DNA from: CAVRTM01 sp963724015
GTDB taxonomy: Bacteria > Actinomycetota > Actinomycetes > Actinomycetales > Dermatophilaceae
Length of the DNA stretch: 64,000 bases
Assembly: GCA_963724015.1 (NCBI GenBank)
Contig: CAVRTM010000002.1
Location: forward strand, 62,001-126,000
Direction: 5' to 3'
Below are positions 53,794 to 62,729 of the stretch, piece by piece. The notes beneath the pieces are model-generated. The model worked only from the letters and a program-made list of their open reading frames with translations, ran no database searches and was not told the DNA's origin. Every line of letters begins with the position of its first letter. Position 1 is the first letter of the stretch. Both the position numbers and the translations under genes were made by a program.

Positions 53794-54195
53794 ATGGCCG
53801 AGCCGGCCCGCAGACCGACCCGGCAGCGCGCCGCGGTGCAGACGCTGCTCAGCGACACCGACGACTTCACCTCCGCCCAGGACCTGCACGCACGGCTGCG
53901 GGGTGCCGGGCAGACGGTCGGCCTGGCCACGGTCTACCGCACCCTGCAGGCCCTGGCCGCCGACGGCGAGGTCGACGTGCTGCGCACCGACGACGGCGAG
54001 GCGGTCTACCGCCGCTGCAGCACCGGGCACCACCACCACCTGGTCTGCCGCGCCTGCGGACGCACCGTGGAGGTCGAGGGGCCGGCGGTGGAGCACTGGG
54101 CCGACACGGTGAGCGCCGAGCACGGCTTCGTGGACGTCCGCCACACCCTGGAGATCGTCGGCACCTGCGCCGACTGCGCGGCTGCGGGTCGCTGA
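53794..54195 (+). CDS. zur: Fur-family zinc-uptake repressor Zur
   Basis: A 133-residue Fur-fold regulator. Winged helix RAAVQTLLSDTDDFTSAQDLHARLRGAGQTVGLATVYRTLQALA; metal sites in RCSTGHHHHLVCRACGRTVEVEG and the final CADCA. Two CxxC pairs give the structural zinc. The ATG at 53794 follows GGGAGG, two bases after znuB. The cognate box lies before znuA, so the operon autoregulates. Confidence 0.93.
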   Translation: MAEPARRPTRQRAAVQTLLSDTDDFTSAQDLHARLRGAGQTVGLATVYRTLQALAADGEVDVLRTDDGEAVYRRCSTGHHHHLVCRACGRTVEVEGPAVEHWADTVSAEHGFVDVRHTLEIVGTCADCAAAGR

Positions 54196-54217
54196 GCCGC
54201 GGTGTGCCGTCCCGGGC

Positions 54218-55027
54218 TCAGGCCCCCGGGCGCACCTGCTCCGTCAGCTCGGGGCTCCCACCGACCGCGTCGACCGCGCCACCGTAGCGGCGGTCGCGGG
54301 CGGCGTAGATCTCGATCGCCCGCCACAGGTCGCGGCGGTCGAAGTCGGGCCACAGCGTGTCGAGGAACACCATCTCGGCGTAGGCGGACTGCCACAGCAG
54401 GAAGTTGCTGGTGCGCTGCTCGCCCGAGGAGCGCACGAACAGGTCGACGTCGGGCATGTCGGGGTTGTCGAGGTAGCGGCCGATGGTGCGCTCGTCGATG
54501 GCCCCCGGCCGCAGCCGGCCGCGCGCCACCTCCTCGGCGATCCGGCGGGTGGCGTCGGCGATCTCGGCCCGGCCGCCGTAGTTGACGCACATCGTCAGGG
54601 TCAGCACGTCGTTGTGCCGGGTCAGCTCCTGGGCGACCTCGAGCTCCTTGATCACGCTGCGCCAGAGCCGCGGCCGCCGGCCGGCCCAGCGGACCCGCAC
54701 GCCCCACTCGTTGAGGATGTCCCGCCGGCGGCGGATGACGTCGCGGTTGAAGCCCATGAGGAAGCGCACCTCATCGGGTGAGCGCTTCCAGTTCTCGGTC
54801 GAGAACGCGTAGGCCGACACGTGCCGGACGCCGACCTCGATGCAGCCGGCGACCACGTCGAGCAGGGAGGCCTCACCCGCCTCGTGGCCCTTGGTGCGCG
54901 GCAGCCCGCGGGCGTTGGCCCACCGGCCGTTGCCGTCCATGACGATGGCGACGTGCCGGGGCACCAGGTCGGCCGGCACGGCCGGCGGCCGCGCCCCCGA
55001 CGGGTGCGGGAAGGGCGGCGTCGTCAT
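54218..55027 (-). CDS. uppS: Undecaprenyl/polyprenyl diphosphate synthase
   Basis: A 269-residue cis-prenyltransferase making the lipid carrier for cell-wall synthesis. It has HVAIVMDGNGRWANARGLPRTKGHEAG with the catalytic Asp, AYAFSTENWKRSPDEV and the C-terminal signature RSSGEQRTSNFLLWQSAYAE. The ATG at 55027 overlaps the recO stop (ATGA), so the two are coupled. It is convergent with zur. Confidence 0.94.
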   Translation of the reverse strand: MTTPPFPHPSGARPPAVPADLVPRHVAIVMDGNGRWANARGLPRTKGHEAGEASLLDVVAGCIEVGVRHVSAYAFSTENWKRSPDEVRFLMGFNRDVIRRRRDILNEWGVRVRWAGRRPRLWRSVIKELEVAQELTRHNDVLTLTMCVNYGGRAEIADATRRIAEEVARGRLRPGAIDERTIGRYLDNPDMPDVDLFVRSSGEQRTSNFLLWQSAYAEMVFLDTLWPDFDRRDLWRAIEIYAARDRRYGGAVDAVGGSPELTEQVRPGA

Positions 55028-55752
55028 ACCCGCTCCACCAGGCGGAGGGACCGGACCCCGCGCTCGAGGTGCCACTGCAGGAAGGCGGTGACCAGGCCGC
55101 TGCCCTCGCGGCGGTGCTGCGGAGCGCTGGCGTCGGCGACCACCCAGTCGCCCGCGAGCAGGGAGGCCAGCAGCTCGAGGGTCTGCAGGGCCGGCGCGGC
55201 GGAGCCGGGGGTGCGGCAGGACGGGCAGACGGTGCCGCCGCTCGCGAGGTTGAACGCCTTGTGCGGCCCGGGCGCCCCGCACCGCGCGCAGTCGTGGAAG
55301 CTCGGCGCCCAGCCGGCGACCGCGAGGGAGCGCAGCAGGTAGGCGTCGAGCACCAGGCCGGTCTCGTGCTCGCCGCCGGCCAGCGAGCTCAGGCCCCCGG
55401 CCAGCAGCAGGAACTGCTGGACCGACGGCGCCCGCTCCTCGGTCAGCCGCTCGGCCGTCTCGAGCATCGCCGTCGCTGCGGTGTAGGCGACGTAGTCCCG
55501 GGCGATCGCGTCGCCGTACGGGGCGAGGGTCTCGGCCTGCGTCACCGTGTCGAGCGAGCGCCCTTCGTAGAGCTGGACGTCGACGACCATCGAGGGCTCG
55601 AGCCGCGCACCGAACCGTGAGCGGGTGCGCCGCACGCCCTTGGCGACCGCGCGCACCTTGCCGTGCTGACGGGTCAGCAGCGTCACGATGCGGTCGGCCT
55701 CGCCCAGCTTCTGGGTGCGCAGGACGATCGCCGCGTCGCGGTAGAGGGGCAT
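55024..55752 (-). CDS. recO: DNA repair protein RecO
   Basis: A 242-residue RecFOR-pathway mediator that loads RecA. N-terminal OB fold (MPLYRDAAIVLRTQKLGEADRIVTLLTRQHGKVRAVAKGVRR) and a zinc finger CARCGAPGP...CPSC near residues 160-185. The ATG is at 55752. Coupled to uppS. Confidence 0.94.
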   Translation of the reverse strand: MPLYRDAAIVLRTQKLGEADRIVTLLTRQHGKVRAVAKGVRRTRSRFGARLEPSMVVDVQLYEGRSLDTVTQAETLAPYGDAIARDYVAYTAATAMLETAERLTEERAPSVQQFLLLAGGLSSLAGGEHETGLVLDAYLLRSLAVAGWAPSFHDCARCGAPGPHKAFNLASGGTVCPSCRTPGSAAPALQTLELLASLLAGDWVVADASAPQHRREGSGLVTAFLQWHLERGVRSLRLVERV

Positions 55753-55801
55753 GGGTCCAGTGTCCTACGCGCAGGCGACATCGCCGGTACGCCGTGCCGG
55801 G

Positions 55802-56458
55802 TCAGGCACGCGCGACCGCGGACACCGCGTCGGCCACGGGCGTGCCGCCGCCGGTCAGCTCGAGGACCCGGTGCACGGTGCCGGGCGCGTGCAGCAGCTC
55901 CGCCAGGACGGCCGCGACGTCGTCCCGGCTGACGTCGCCGTAGCCGATGGCCGGGCCGAGGTGCACCGTGCCGGTGCCGGGGTCGTCGGTGAGCGTGCCC
56001 GGGCGCAGGATGGTCCAGTCCAGTCCGCTGGCGGCGAGGTGGACGTCGGACGCGCGCTTGACGCGCACGTAGTTCTCGAAGGTGTCGGAGACCTGGCCGC
56101 CGCGGCCGGCGTCCATGAACACCGACACCAGGACGAACCGGCGCACCCCCGCGGCGGACGCGGCGTCGACCAGCCGGACCGCCGCCTCGCCGTCGATCGC
56201 GTTGGTCGCCTCGGGTCCGCCCCGGCCGCCGGCACCGGCGCTGAAGACCACGGCGTCGGCGCCGCGCAGGGCCCCGGCCAGCTGCCGCGGCGTGGCGGCG
56301 GCCAGGTCCAGCACCAGGGGCTCGACCCCGGACGCCTCCAGGTCCGGCGCCTGCTCCGCGGCGCGGACCAGCCCGACCGGCTGGTCCCCCCGCTGGGCGA
56401 GCAGGGTGCCGAGCCGCAGCCCGACCTTTCCATGGCCTCCGGCGATGACGGTCCTCAT
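55802..56458 (-). CDS. NAD(P)-binding Rossmann protein (atypical SDR, NmrA-like)
   Basis: A 218-residue protein. The nucleotide-binding motif TVIAGGHGKVGLRLGTLLAQRG lies at the N-terminus, DAVVFSAGAGG and RRFVLVSVFMDAGRGG in the middle, and DWTILRPGTLTDDPGTG later. It resembles atypical short-chain dehydrogenases that act as redox sensors or reductases. The ATG at 56458 follows TGGAG. It is divergent from the AlkB-like gene, and a LexA box lies in the 54-bp gap between them. Confidence 0.85.
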   Translation of the reverse strand: MRTVIAGGHGKVGLRLGTLLAQRGDQPVGLVRAAEQAPDLEASGVEPLVLDLAAATPRQLAGALRGADAVVFSAGAGGRGGPEATNAIDGEAAVRLVDAASAAGVRRFVLVSVFMDAGRGGQVSDTFENYVRVKRASDVHLAASGLDWTILRPGTLTDDPGTGTVHLGPAIGYGDVSRDDVAAVLAELLHAPGTVHRVLELTGGGTPVADAVSAVARA

Positions 56459-56475
56459 GGCTCCATCGTGCCGCA

Positions 56476-56491
56476 TCGAACGCACGTTCGA
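56476..56491. promoter_or_regulatory. LexA (SOS) box
   Basis: TCGAACGCACGTTCGA is a perfect match to the actinobacterial SOS consensus TCGAAC-N4-GTTCGA. It lies 22 bp before the AlkB-like start, with a candidate -10 TACGCT at 56501, and 18 bp upstream of the divergent Rossmann-protein start. Confidence 0.88.
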
Positions 56492-56512
56492 AGAAGGGAG
56501 TACGCTGGCGCC

Positions 56513-57160
56513 ATGACCGCTGCACTGCAGGGCTGCGCGCTCCAGGGATCGCTGTGGGACGTCGGCGAGGAGGCCGGTCTGCGCGGCCTCGGCGGGTCGG
56601 TGCGCCGCACCGTGCTCAGCCGCGGCGCCTGGCTGGACCTGCGGCCGGCCTGGGCGAACGGGTCCGACGCGCTGTTCGGCCGCCTGATGGACGTCGTCCC
56701 CTGGCACGGCGAGCGGAGGCAGATGTACGAGCGGGTCGTCGACGTCCCCCGGCTGCTCAGCTTCTACGGCGAGGGCGAGCCGCTGCCCGACCCACTGCTC
56801 GAGCAGGCCCGCGAGGACCTGTCAGGCCACTACGCCGGCGAGCTCGGCGAGCCGTTCGTCACCGCCGGGCTGTGCCTCTACCGCGACGGCCGGGACAGCG
56901 TCGCCTGGCACGGCGACACGATCGGCCGCAGCCGCACCGAGGACACGATGGTGGCGATCCTCTCGCTGGGGGCGCCCCGCCCGCTGCTGCTGCGCCCGCG
57001 CGGGGGCGGCGGCGAGACGCTGCGCCATCAGCTCGGCCACGGCGACCTCGTGGTGATGGGCGGCTCCTGCCAGCGCACGTGGGAGCACGCCATCCCCAAG
57101 ACGGCCCGCCCGGTCGGCCCGCGGATCAGCGTCCAGTTCCGCACCCGCGGGGTCCGGTAG
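56513..57160 (+). CDS. AlkB-like 2-oxoglutarate/Fe(II) dioxygenase (alkylation repair)
   Basis: A 215-residue dioxygenase of the type that removes alkyl groups from DNA or RNA bases. The iron ligands are visible: HxD in SVAWHGDTIGRS and the distal His in RTWEHAIPKT, with the 2-oxoglutarate-binding Arg pair in RPVGPRISVQFR. The loop GAPRPLLLRPRGGG is also AlkB-like. The ATG at 56513 lies just downstream of a perfect LexA box, so it should be damage-inducible. A strong hairpin follows. Confidence 0.9.
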   Translation: MTAALQGCALQGSLWDVGEEAGLRGLGGSVRRTVLSRGAWLDLRPAWANGSDALFGRLMDVVPWHGERRQMYERVVDVPRLLSFYGEGEPLPDPLLEQAREDLSGHYAGELGEPFVTAGLCLYRDGRDSVAWHGDTIGRSRTEDTMVAILSLGAPRPLLLRPRGGGGETLRHQLGHGDLVVMGGSCQRTWEHAIPKTARPVGPRISVQFRTRGVR

Positions 57161-57210
57161 CCCAGTCCTCGGGGATCCCGGACTCGGAGCTCCCGCGGCC
57201 GGCACCCCAG

Positions 57211-57249
57211 GCGGACGGCGGCCTCCCAGCACGAAGGGCCGCCGTCCGC
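57211..57249. terminator. Bidirectional terminator hairpin
   Basis: GCGGACGGCGGCC (57211-57223) pairs perfectly with 57237-57249 across a 13-nt loop. It lies between the convergent AlkB-like gene and leuA. Confidence 0.82.
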
Positions 57250-57255
57250 GAGGGG

Positions 57256-58998
57256 TCAGCCGCGCTCGGCGCGGTTGACCGCCGAGATGACCGCCTTGAA
57301 CGAGGCGATGACGATGTTGGGGTCGAGCCCGACACCCCACAGCACCCGCTCGCCGACCGCGCACTCGACGTACGCCGCGGCGCGCGCGTCGCCACCGGCG
57401 GACAGCGCGTGCTCGGCGTAGTCCAGCACCCGCACGTCGACGTCCAGCGCGGCGAGCGCGGAGACGAAGGCCGCGATCGGGCCGTTGCCGGTGCCCTCGA
57501 GGACGACCTCCCGGCCCCGGTCGGTCAGGGTCACCGAGATCTGGTCCGCACCGTCGACGGTGCTGTCCGAGCGCATGCTCACCAGAGCGAAGCGGCCCCA
57601 GGGGGCCACGTCGTGGCCCGCGCCGTCCTGCGCCGGGAGGTACTCGTCGGCGAAGCGCGACCACAGCGCGGCGGGCGAGACCTCCCCGCCCTCGGAGTCG
57701 GCGCCGGCCTGCACGACACCGCTGAACTCGATCTGCAGGCGCCGCGGCAGGTCCAGCTGGTGCTCGCTCTTGAGGATGTAGGCCACGCCACCCTTGCCGG
57801 ACTGGCTGTTGACGCGCACGACGGCCTCGTAGGAGCGGCCGAGGTCGTGCGGGTCGATCGGCAGATAGGGCACCGCCCACAGCAGGTCGTCGACCTGCTT
57901 GCCGTCCGCCGCGGCGTCGACGGCCATCGCCTCGAAGCCCTTCTTGATCGCGTCCTGGTGCGAGCCGGAGAAGGCGGTGAAGACCAGGTCGCCGCCGTAC
58001 GGGTGCCGCTCGTGCACGGGCAGCTGGGTGCAGTACTCGACCGTGCGGCGGATCTCGTCGATGTCGGAGAAGTCGATCTCGGGGTCGATGCCCTGGCTGA
58101 AGAGGTTCATGCCCAGGGTGACCAGGCAGACGTTGCCGGTGCGCTCGCCGTTGCCGAACAGGCAGCCCTCGATCCGGTCCGCGCCGGCGAGGTAGCCCAG
58201 CTCGGCGGCGGCCACCCCGGTGCCGCGGTCGTTGTGCGGGTGCAGCGAGAGCACCACGGACTCGCGACGGCTGAGGTGGCGTGACATCCACTCGATCGAG
58301 TCGGCGTAGACGTTGGGCGTGGCCATCTCGACGGTGGCCGGCAGGTTGATGATCACCGGGTGGTCGGGCCGGGCGTCGAAGACCTCCAGCACCTCGTTGC
58401 AGATCCGCGCCGCGAACTCCAGCTCGGTGCCTGTGTAGGACTCCGGGGAGTACTCGTAGTAGACCGCCGTCTCGGGGATCGTCTCCTCCAGCTTGCGGCA
58501 CAGCCGGGCGCCCTGCAGCGCGATGTCGACGATGCCGTCCTGGTCGAGGCCGAAGACGACCCGCCGCTGCAGCACGGACGTGGAGTTGTACAGGTGCACG
58601 ATGGCCTGCTTCGCGCCACGGATCGCGTCGTACGTGCGCTCGATCAGGTGGTCGCGGGCCTGGGTCAGGACCTGGATGGTGACGTCGTCGGGGATGTGGC
58701 CGCCCTCGATGAGCTGGCGGACGAAGTCGTAGTCGGTCTGGCTGGCCGAGGGGAACCCGACCTCGATCTCCTTGTAGCCCATGCGCACCAGCAGCTCGAA
58801 CATCCGCATCTTGCGCTCGGGGTTCATCGGGTCGATCAGCGCCTGGTTGCCGTCGCGCAGGTCGACCGCGCACCAGCGCGGCGCCTTCTCCATGCGCCTG
58901 GTGGGCCAGGTGCGGTCGGGCAGCTCGACGGCGAGCTGCTCGTGGTACGGCTGGTACTTCCCGGTCGGCATGCCGGAGGTCTGCTGGGGATGGATCAT
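57256..58998 (-). CDS. leuA: 2-isopropylmalate synthase
   Basis: 580 residues; the first committed step of leucine synthesis, joining acetyl-CoA and 2-oxoisovalerate. Catalytic motif RWCAVDLRDGNQALIDPM at the N-terminus, metal-binding LSLHPHNDRGTGVAAAELGYLAGADR, then GNGERTGNVCLVTLGMNL. The C-terminal LeuA regulatory (leucine feedback) domain follows from about residue 430. The ATG is at 58998. The long form with the regulatory domain is the usual actinobacterial type. An upstream leader peptide with four Leu codons suggests attenuation. Confidence 0.96.
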   Translation of the reverse strand: MIHPQQTSGMPTGKYQPYHEQLAVELPDRTWPTRRMEKAPRWCAVDLRDGNQALIDPMNPERKMRMFELLVRMGYKEIEVGFPSASQTDYDFVRQLIEGGHIPDDVTIQVLTQARDHLIERTYDAIRGAKQAIVHLYNSTSVLQRRVVFGLDQDGIVDIALQGARLCRKLEETIPETAVYYEYSPESYTGTELEFAARICNEVLEVFDARPDHPVIINLPATVEMATPNVYADSIEWMSRHLSRRESVVLSLHPHNDRGTGVAAAELGYLAGADRIEGCLFGNGERTGNVCLVTLGMNLFSQGIDPEIDFSDIDEIRRTVEYCTQLPVHERHPYGGDLVFTAFSGSHQDAIKKGFEAMAVDAAADGKQVDDLLWAVPYLPIDPHDLGRSYEAVVRVNSQSGKGGVAYILKSEHQLDLPRRLQIEFSGVVQAGADSEGGEVSPAALWSRFADEYLPAQDGAGHDVAPWGRFALVSMRSDSTVDGADQISVTLTDRGREVVLEGTGNGPIAAFVSALAALDVDVRVLDYAEHALSAGGDARAAAYVECAVGERVLWGVGLDPNIVIASFKAVISAVNRAERG

Positions 58999-59073
58999 GG
59001 TCTCGCCTTCACGTCCTCGGTGCGTGCGGTGTGGCCTGGCAACGCGGACTCCGCGACGAGGGGCGGCCGGTTC

Positions 59074-59130
59074 TTACAGGGCCCCGCCGCGGCGGCGAAG
59101 GAGGAGCAGGCCTCCGGGAGCGCTACGCAC
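59074..59130 (-). CDS. leuA leader peptide (attenuator)
   Basis: An 18-codon open frame reads VRSAPGGLLLLRRRGGAL and stops with TAA at 59074, 75 bp before leuA. It contains four consecutive Leu codons (CTG CTC CTC CTT) followed by three Arg. A candidate -10 CATACT lies 8 bp ahead of the GTG, so the message may be leaderless. Stalling of the ribosome at the leucine codons would control downstream hairpins in the GC-rich stretch to leuA. Confidence 0.75.
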   Translation of the reverse strand: MRSAPGGLLLLRRRGGAL

Positions 59131-59276
59131 AGTCCCAAAGTATGCCGTGACCTCGCGGGCGTCCACCACGCGGGCGCCGGTCCCGGATGCTGGACAGCAC
59201 GGAGGCAGGAACGGGGGGCGGATGTCGGTGCCCGGGTGCACCGTAGGAGCCCCACCACGCAGAGCAGGGGACGACC

Positions 59277-60419
59277 ATGACGAGCACCGCCCGCCCACAC
59301 TCCTGCACCATCCTGCCGCCGTACCTGCTGGAGCGGGTGCGCCGGCAGGGGGACCCCCGCGCCGCCGCCGCCGCGGAGCACACGCTCGCGCTCGACGGCC
59401 GCGTGCGGTCCCGCCGCGAGCTGCCTGCCGCCAGGCGCGGCGGGGACGGCGCCGGCACGCCCACCCCCGGCGGCTTCGTGCCCCTGGCCCTGCAGGAGAA
59501 GGTGCAGCAGCGCCCGGCCCCACCCGCGGCGGGTCCCGCGCCGGCGCCGCACCGCGCGATCCACGATGCCGCGCACACCACGACGCTGCCGGGCACCCTC
59601 GTGCGACCGGAGGGCGGCGCCCCCACCGCCGACCAGTCCGTCACCGACGCCTACGACCACCTCGGTGCCACGTGGCAGCTGTATCGACAGGCCTACCAGC
59701 GGGACTCCCTCGACGGTCGCGGCCTGCCGCTCGTCGCGTCCGTGCACTACGACGTCGATTACGACAACGCCTTCTGGGACGGCACCCAGATGGTCTTCGG
59801 CGACGGGGACGGCGTCTACTTCAACCGGTTCACCGACAGCGTCGACGTCGTCGGCCACGAGCTCACCCACGGCGTCATGCAGTACACCGCCGGCCTCACC
59901 TACGTCGGGCAGTCCGGCGCCCTGAACGAGTCCGTCTCCGACGTGTTCGGGTCGCTCGTCAAGCAGATGCACCTGGGCCAGGCCGCCCAGGACGCCGACT
60001 GGCTCATCGGCGACCGGATCTTCACCAGCAAGGTCCGCGGCGTCGCGCTGCGCTCGATGAAGGCGCCCGGCACCGCGTACGACGACCCGGTGCTCGGCAA
60101 GGATCCGCAGCCGGCCGACATGGACGGCTACGTCGACCTGCCGCACGACGACCAGCACGACAGCGGCGGCGTGCACACCAACTCAGGGATCCCCAACCGC
60201 GCCTTCTACCTGACCGCCACCGCGCTCGGCGGCAACGCCTGGGAGGCCGCGGGCCAGGTCTGGTACGACGTCCTCACCCGCCCCGGGCTCGCCAAGGACG
60301 TCGGGTTCGCGGGCTTCGCGGCCGCGACCGTCGAGGCCGCGGCGGCGCGGTTCGGGGCCGGCGGCAGTGCGGCCGAGGCGGTCCGGCAGGCGTGGGTCAC
60401 GGTCAAGGTGCTGGCTTGA
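59277..60419 (+). CDS. Protealysin-like M4 metalloprotease
   Basis: A 380-residue thermolysin-family protease. The zinc site VVGHELTHGVMQYTAG (HExxH) and downstream glutamate in GALNESVSDVFGS are present, with HTNSGIPNRAFYL later. There is no signal peptide. The N-terminus carries TILPPYLLERV, the short propeptide motif of protealysin-like proteins, in place of a long secreted propeptide. It is thus probably intracellular or exported by another route. The ATG at 59277 follows CAGGGGA. The usual inhibitor partner gene (emfourin) is not next to it. It is divergent from the leuA leader and convergent with era. Confidence 0.9.
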   Translation: MTSTARPHSCTILPPYLLERVRRQGDPRAAAAAEHTLALDGRVRSRRELPAARRGGDGAGTPTPGGFVPLALQEKVQQRPAPPAAGPAPAPHRAIHDAAHTTTLPGTLVRPEGGAPTADQSVTDAYDHLGATWQLYRQAYQRDSLDGRGLPLVASVHYDVDYDNAFWDGTQMVFGDGDGVYFNRFTDSVDVVGHELTHGVMQYTAGLTYVGQSGALNESVSDVFGSLVKQMHLGQAAQDADWLIGDRIFTSKVRGVALRSMKAPGTAYDDPVLGKDPQPADMDGYVDLPHDDQHDSGGVHTNSGIPNRAFYLTATALGGNAWEAAGQVWYDVLTRPGLAKDVGFAGFAAATVEAAAARFGAGGSAAEAVRQAWVTVKVLA

Positions 60420-60449
60420 CCCCCGGTCCCCCGCAGTGGCCGTCCCGGG

Positions 60450-61364
60450 TCAGAAGCCGAGGCGCTGCAGCTGCTTGGGGTCGCGCTGCCAGTCCTTGGC
60501 GACCTTGACGTGCAGGTCGAGGTGGATCCGCTGGCCGAGCAGGGCCTCGATCCCCCGGCGCGCGTTGGTGCCGACCTCGCGCAGCCGCGAGCCGCCGCGG
60601 CCGATGATGATGGCCTTCTGGCTCGGGCGCTCGACGAACACGTGCACCCGCACGTCCAGCAGCGGGTCGTCGTCGGGCCGGCCCGCACGGGGCACCATCT
60701 CGTCGACGACGACCGCCAGGCTGTGCGGCAGCTCGTCGCGCACCCCCTCCAGCGCCGCCTCGCGCACGAGCTCGGCGATCATGACCGCCTCGGGCTCGTC
60801 GGTCAGCACGTCGTCGGGATACAGCTTCGGCGACAGCGGCAGGTACGACGACAGCACGCCCGAGACCTCCTGGACCTGGTCGCCGCGGGTCGCCGAGCAC
60901 GGGACGATGGCGTCCCAGGACCCGAGCTGGTCGATGGCGATGAGGTGCTCGGCCAGCCGGGCCCGGTCCACCCGGTCCGACTTGGTCGCGAGCGCCACCA
61001 CCGGGCGGCGGCTGGCCCGCTGCAGCTCGGCCAGCTCGCGGGCGATGTAGGTGTCACCGGGGCCGATCTTCTGGTCCGAGGGCAGGCAGAAGCCGATGAC
61101 GTCGACCCCCAGCAGCGTCTCGCGGACCAGGTCGTTGAGCCGCTGCCCGAGCAGGGTGCGCGGCTTGTGCAGGCCGGGGGTGTCCACCAGGATCAGCTGC
61201 GCCGAGGGCGAGGTCGCGATCCCGCGGATGGTGTGCCGGGTGGTCTGGGGCTTGCTGGAGGTGATGGCGACCTTGTGCCCCACCAGCGCGTTGGTCAGCG
61301 TGGACTTGCCGGCGTTGGGCCGTCCGACGAGGCAGGCGAACCCTGCCCGGAACTCGGCGTTCAC
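60450..61364 (-). CDS. era: GTPase Era
   Basis: A 304-residue essential GTPase of 30S ribosome assembly. G1 GRPNAGKSTLTNALVG, G3 VDTPGLHKP, G4 ATKSDRVD, and a C-terminal KH domain (KAIIIGRGGSRLREVGTNARRGIEALLG). The ATG at 61364 overlaps the corC stop (ATGA). Part of the phoH-ybeY-corC-era operon. Confidence 0.96.
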   Translation of the reverse strand: MNAEFRAGFACLVGRPNAGKSTLTNALVGHKVAITSSKPQTTRHTIRGIATSPSAQLILVDTPGLHKPRTLLGQRLNDLVRETLLGVDVIGFCLPSDQKIGPGDTYIARELAELQRASRRPVVALATKSDRVDRARLAEHLIAIDQLGSWDAIVPCSATRGDQVQEVSGVLSSYLPLSPKLYPDDVLTDEPEAVMIAELVREAALEGVRDELPHSLAVVVDEMVPRAGRPDDDPLLDVRVHVFVERPSQKAIIIGRGGSRLREVGTNARRGIEALLGQRIHLDLHVKVAKDWQRDPKQLQRLGF

Positions 61365-62714
61365 GACGCCTCCTCGCGGTGGTGGGGGTGGGACATGTCC
61401 TCAGGTGCCATGGGCGCCAGCGTGGCCCCGGAGGGGTGGTCGCCCCCGGGATGGCCGGCGGGGTGCAGGCGGCGGACGATCACGGTGGCGATCCGGTGGC
61501 GGCGACCGGCCATCCGCTCGGCCGTCAGCCGCAGGCCGGCGACCTCGCCCGCCGACCCCGGGATGGGGACGAGCCCGATCGTCTTGCCGAGCAGGCCGCC
61601 GACGGTGTCGACCTCCTCCTCCTCGATGGTGACACCGAACAGCTCGGCGAGGTCGTCGACATGCATCGTCGCGGGCACCCGGGTGGTGCCGTCCGCGAGC
61701 TGCTCGACACCGGGCGGCTCGCGGTCGTACTCGTCGGCGATCTCGCCGACGATCTCCTCCAGGATGTCCTCGATGGTGACCAGGCCGGCCGTGCCGCCGT
61801 ACTCGTCGATGACCACGGCGAAGTGGAACTGGCCGCGCTGCATCTCGCGCAGCAGGTCATCGATCGGCTTGCTCTCGGGGATGTGGTTGACCGGCCGCAT
61901 CGCGTGCAGGACGTGCACCGTCGCCGAGCCGGCGTCGGCGTTGACGCGGCGGGTGACGTCCTTGAAGTAGAGCAGGCCGAGCACGTCGTCCGGGCCGTCG
62001 CCGACGACCGGGATGCGGGAGAAGCCCGAGCGCAGGAACAGCGACATCGCCCTGCCTGAGGGTCTTGTCCGCGTCGATGGTGACCATGTCGGTGCGCGGG
62101 ACCATGACCTCACGCACGACCGTGTCACCGAGCTCGAAGACCGAGTGGATCATCTGCCGCTCACCGGCCTCGATCAGCGCGGTCTCCCCCGCGAGGTCGA
62201 CCAGGTCGCGCAGCTCGGCCTCGGAGTCGAACGGCCCGTCGCGGTAGCCCTCGCCCGGCGTCACGGCGTTGCCCAGGGCGACGAGCAGCCGCGCCACCGG
62301 CCCGAGGACGCGCCGCAGCCAGACCAGGACCGGGGCCGCGAGCAGCGCGATGCGGTCGGCGTGCTGGCGGCCGAGGGTGCGCGGGGACACCCCGACCAGG
62401 ACGAAGGACAGCACCGCCATGACGCCGATGCTGACCAGCAGCGTCTGCCAGAAGCCGTCGACGAGGGCGACGGCGGCCAGGGTGATCAGCACCGCGGCGG
62501 CCGCCTCGGCGACCACCCGGACGAACGCGGCGACCGAGAGGTACGCCGCGCTGTCGCCGGCGATGCGCAGCAGGGCGGTCGCGCCGCGGCCACCCTCCTC
62601 GACCAGCTCGGCCGCGCGGTGGCGCGACATCCGGCTCAGGGAGGACTCGGCGGCGGCGAGCAGGAACGCGACGAGCAGGCTGACGAGGGCGGCGAGGAGC
62701 AGTTGGGTGGTCAT
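61361..62714 (-). CDS. Hemolysin C / CorC-type transporter-associated protein (CNNM, CBS; one frameshift)
   Basis: A membrane protein with an N-terminal CNNM (DUF21) helix domain (LLLAALVSLLVAFLLAAAESSLSRMSRHRAAELVEEG), CBS domains (IHSVFELGDTVVREVMVPRTDMVTI, and after the shift FLRSGFSRIPVVGDGPDDVLGLLYFKDV and FHFAVVIDEYGGTAGLVTIEDILEEIVGEIADEYD) and a CorC_HlyC domain. The total length is 3n+1: one extra G near 62056 (after DKTLRQG) breaks the frame. Probably Mg/Co-related. The end overlaps the era start. Confidence 0.92.
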
Positions 62715-62729
62715 CTCGGCGGCGCGGCG

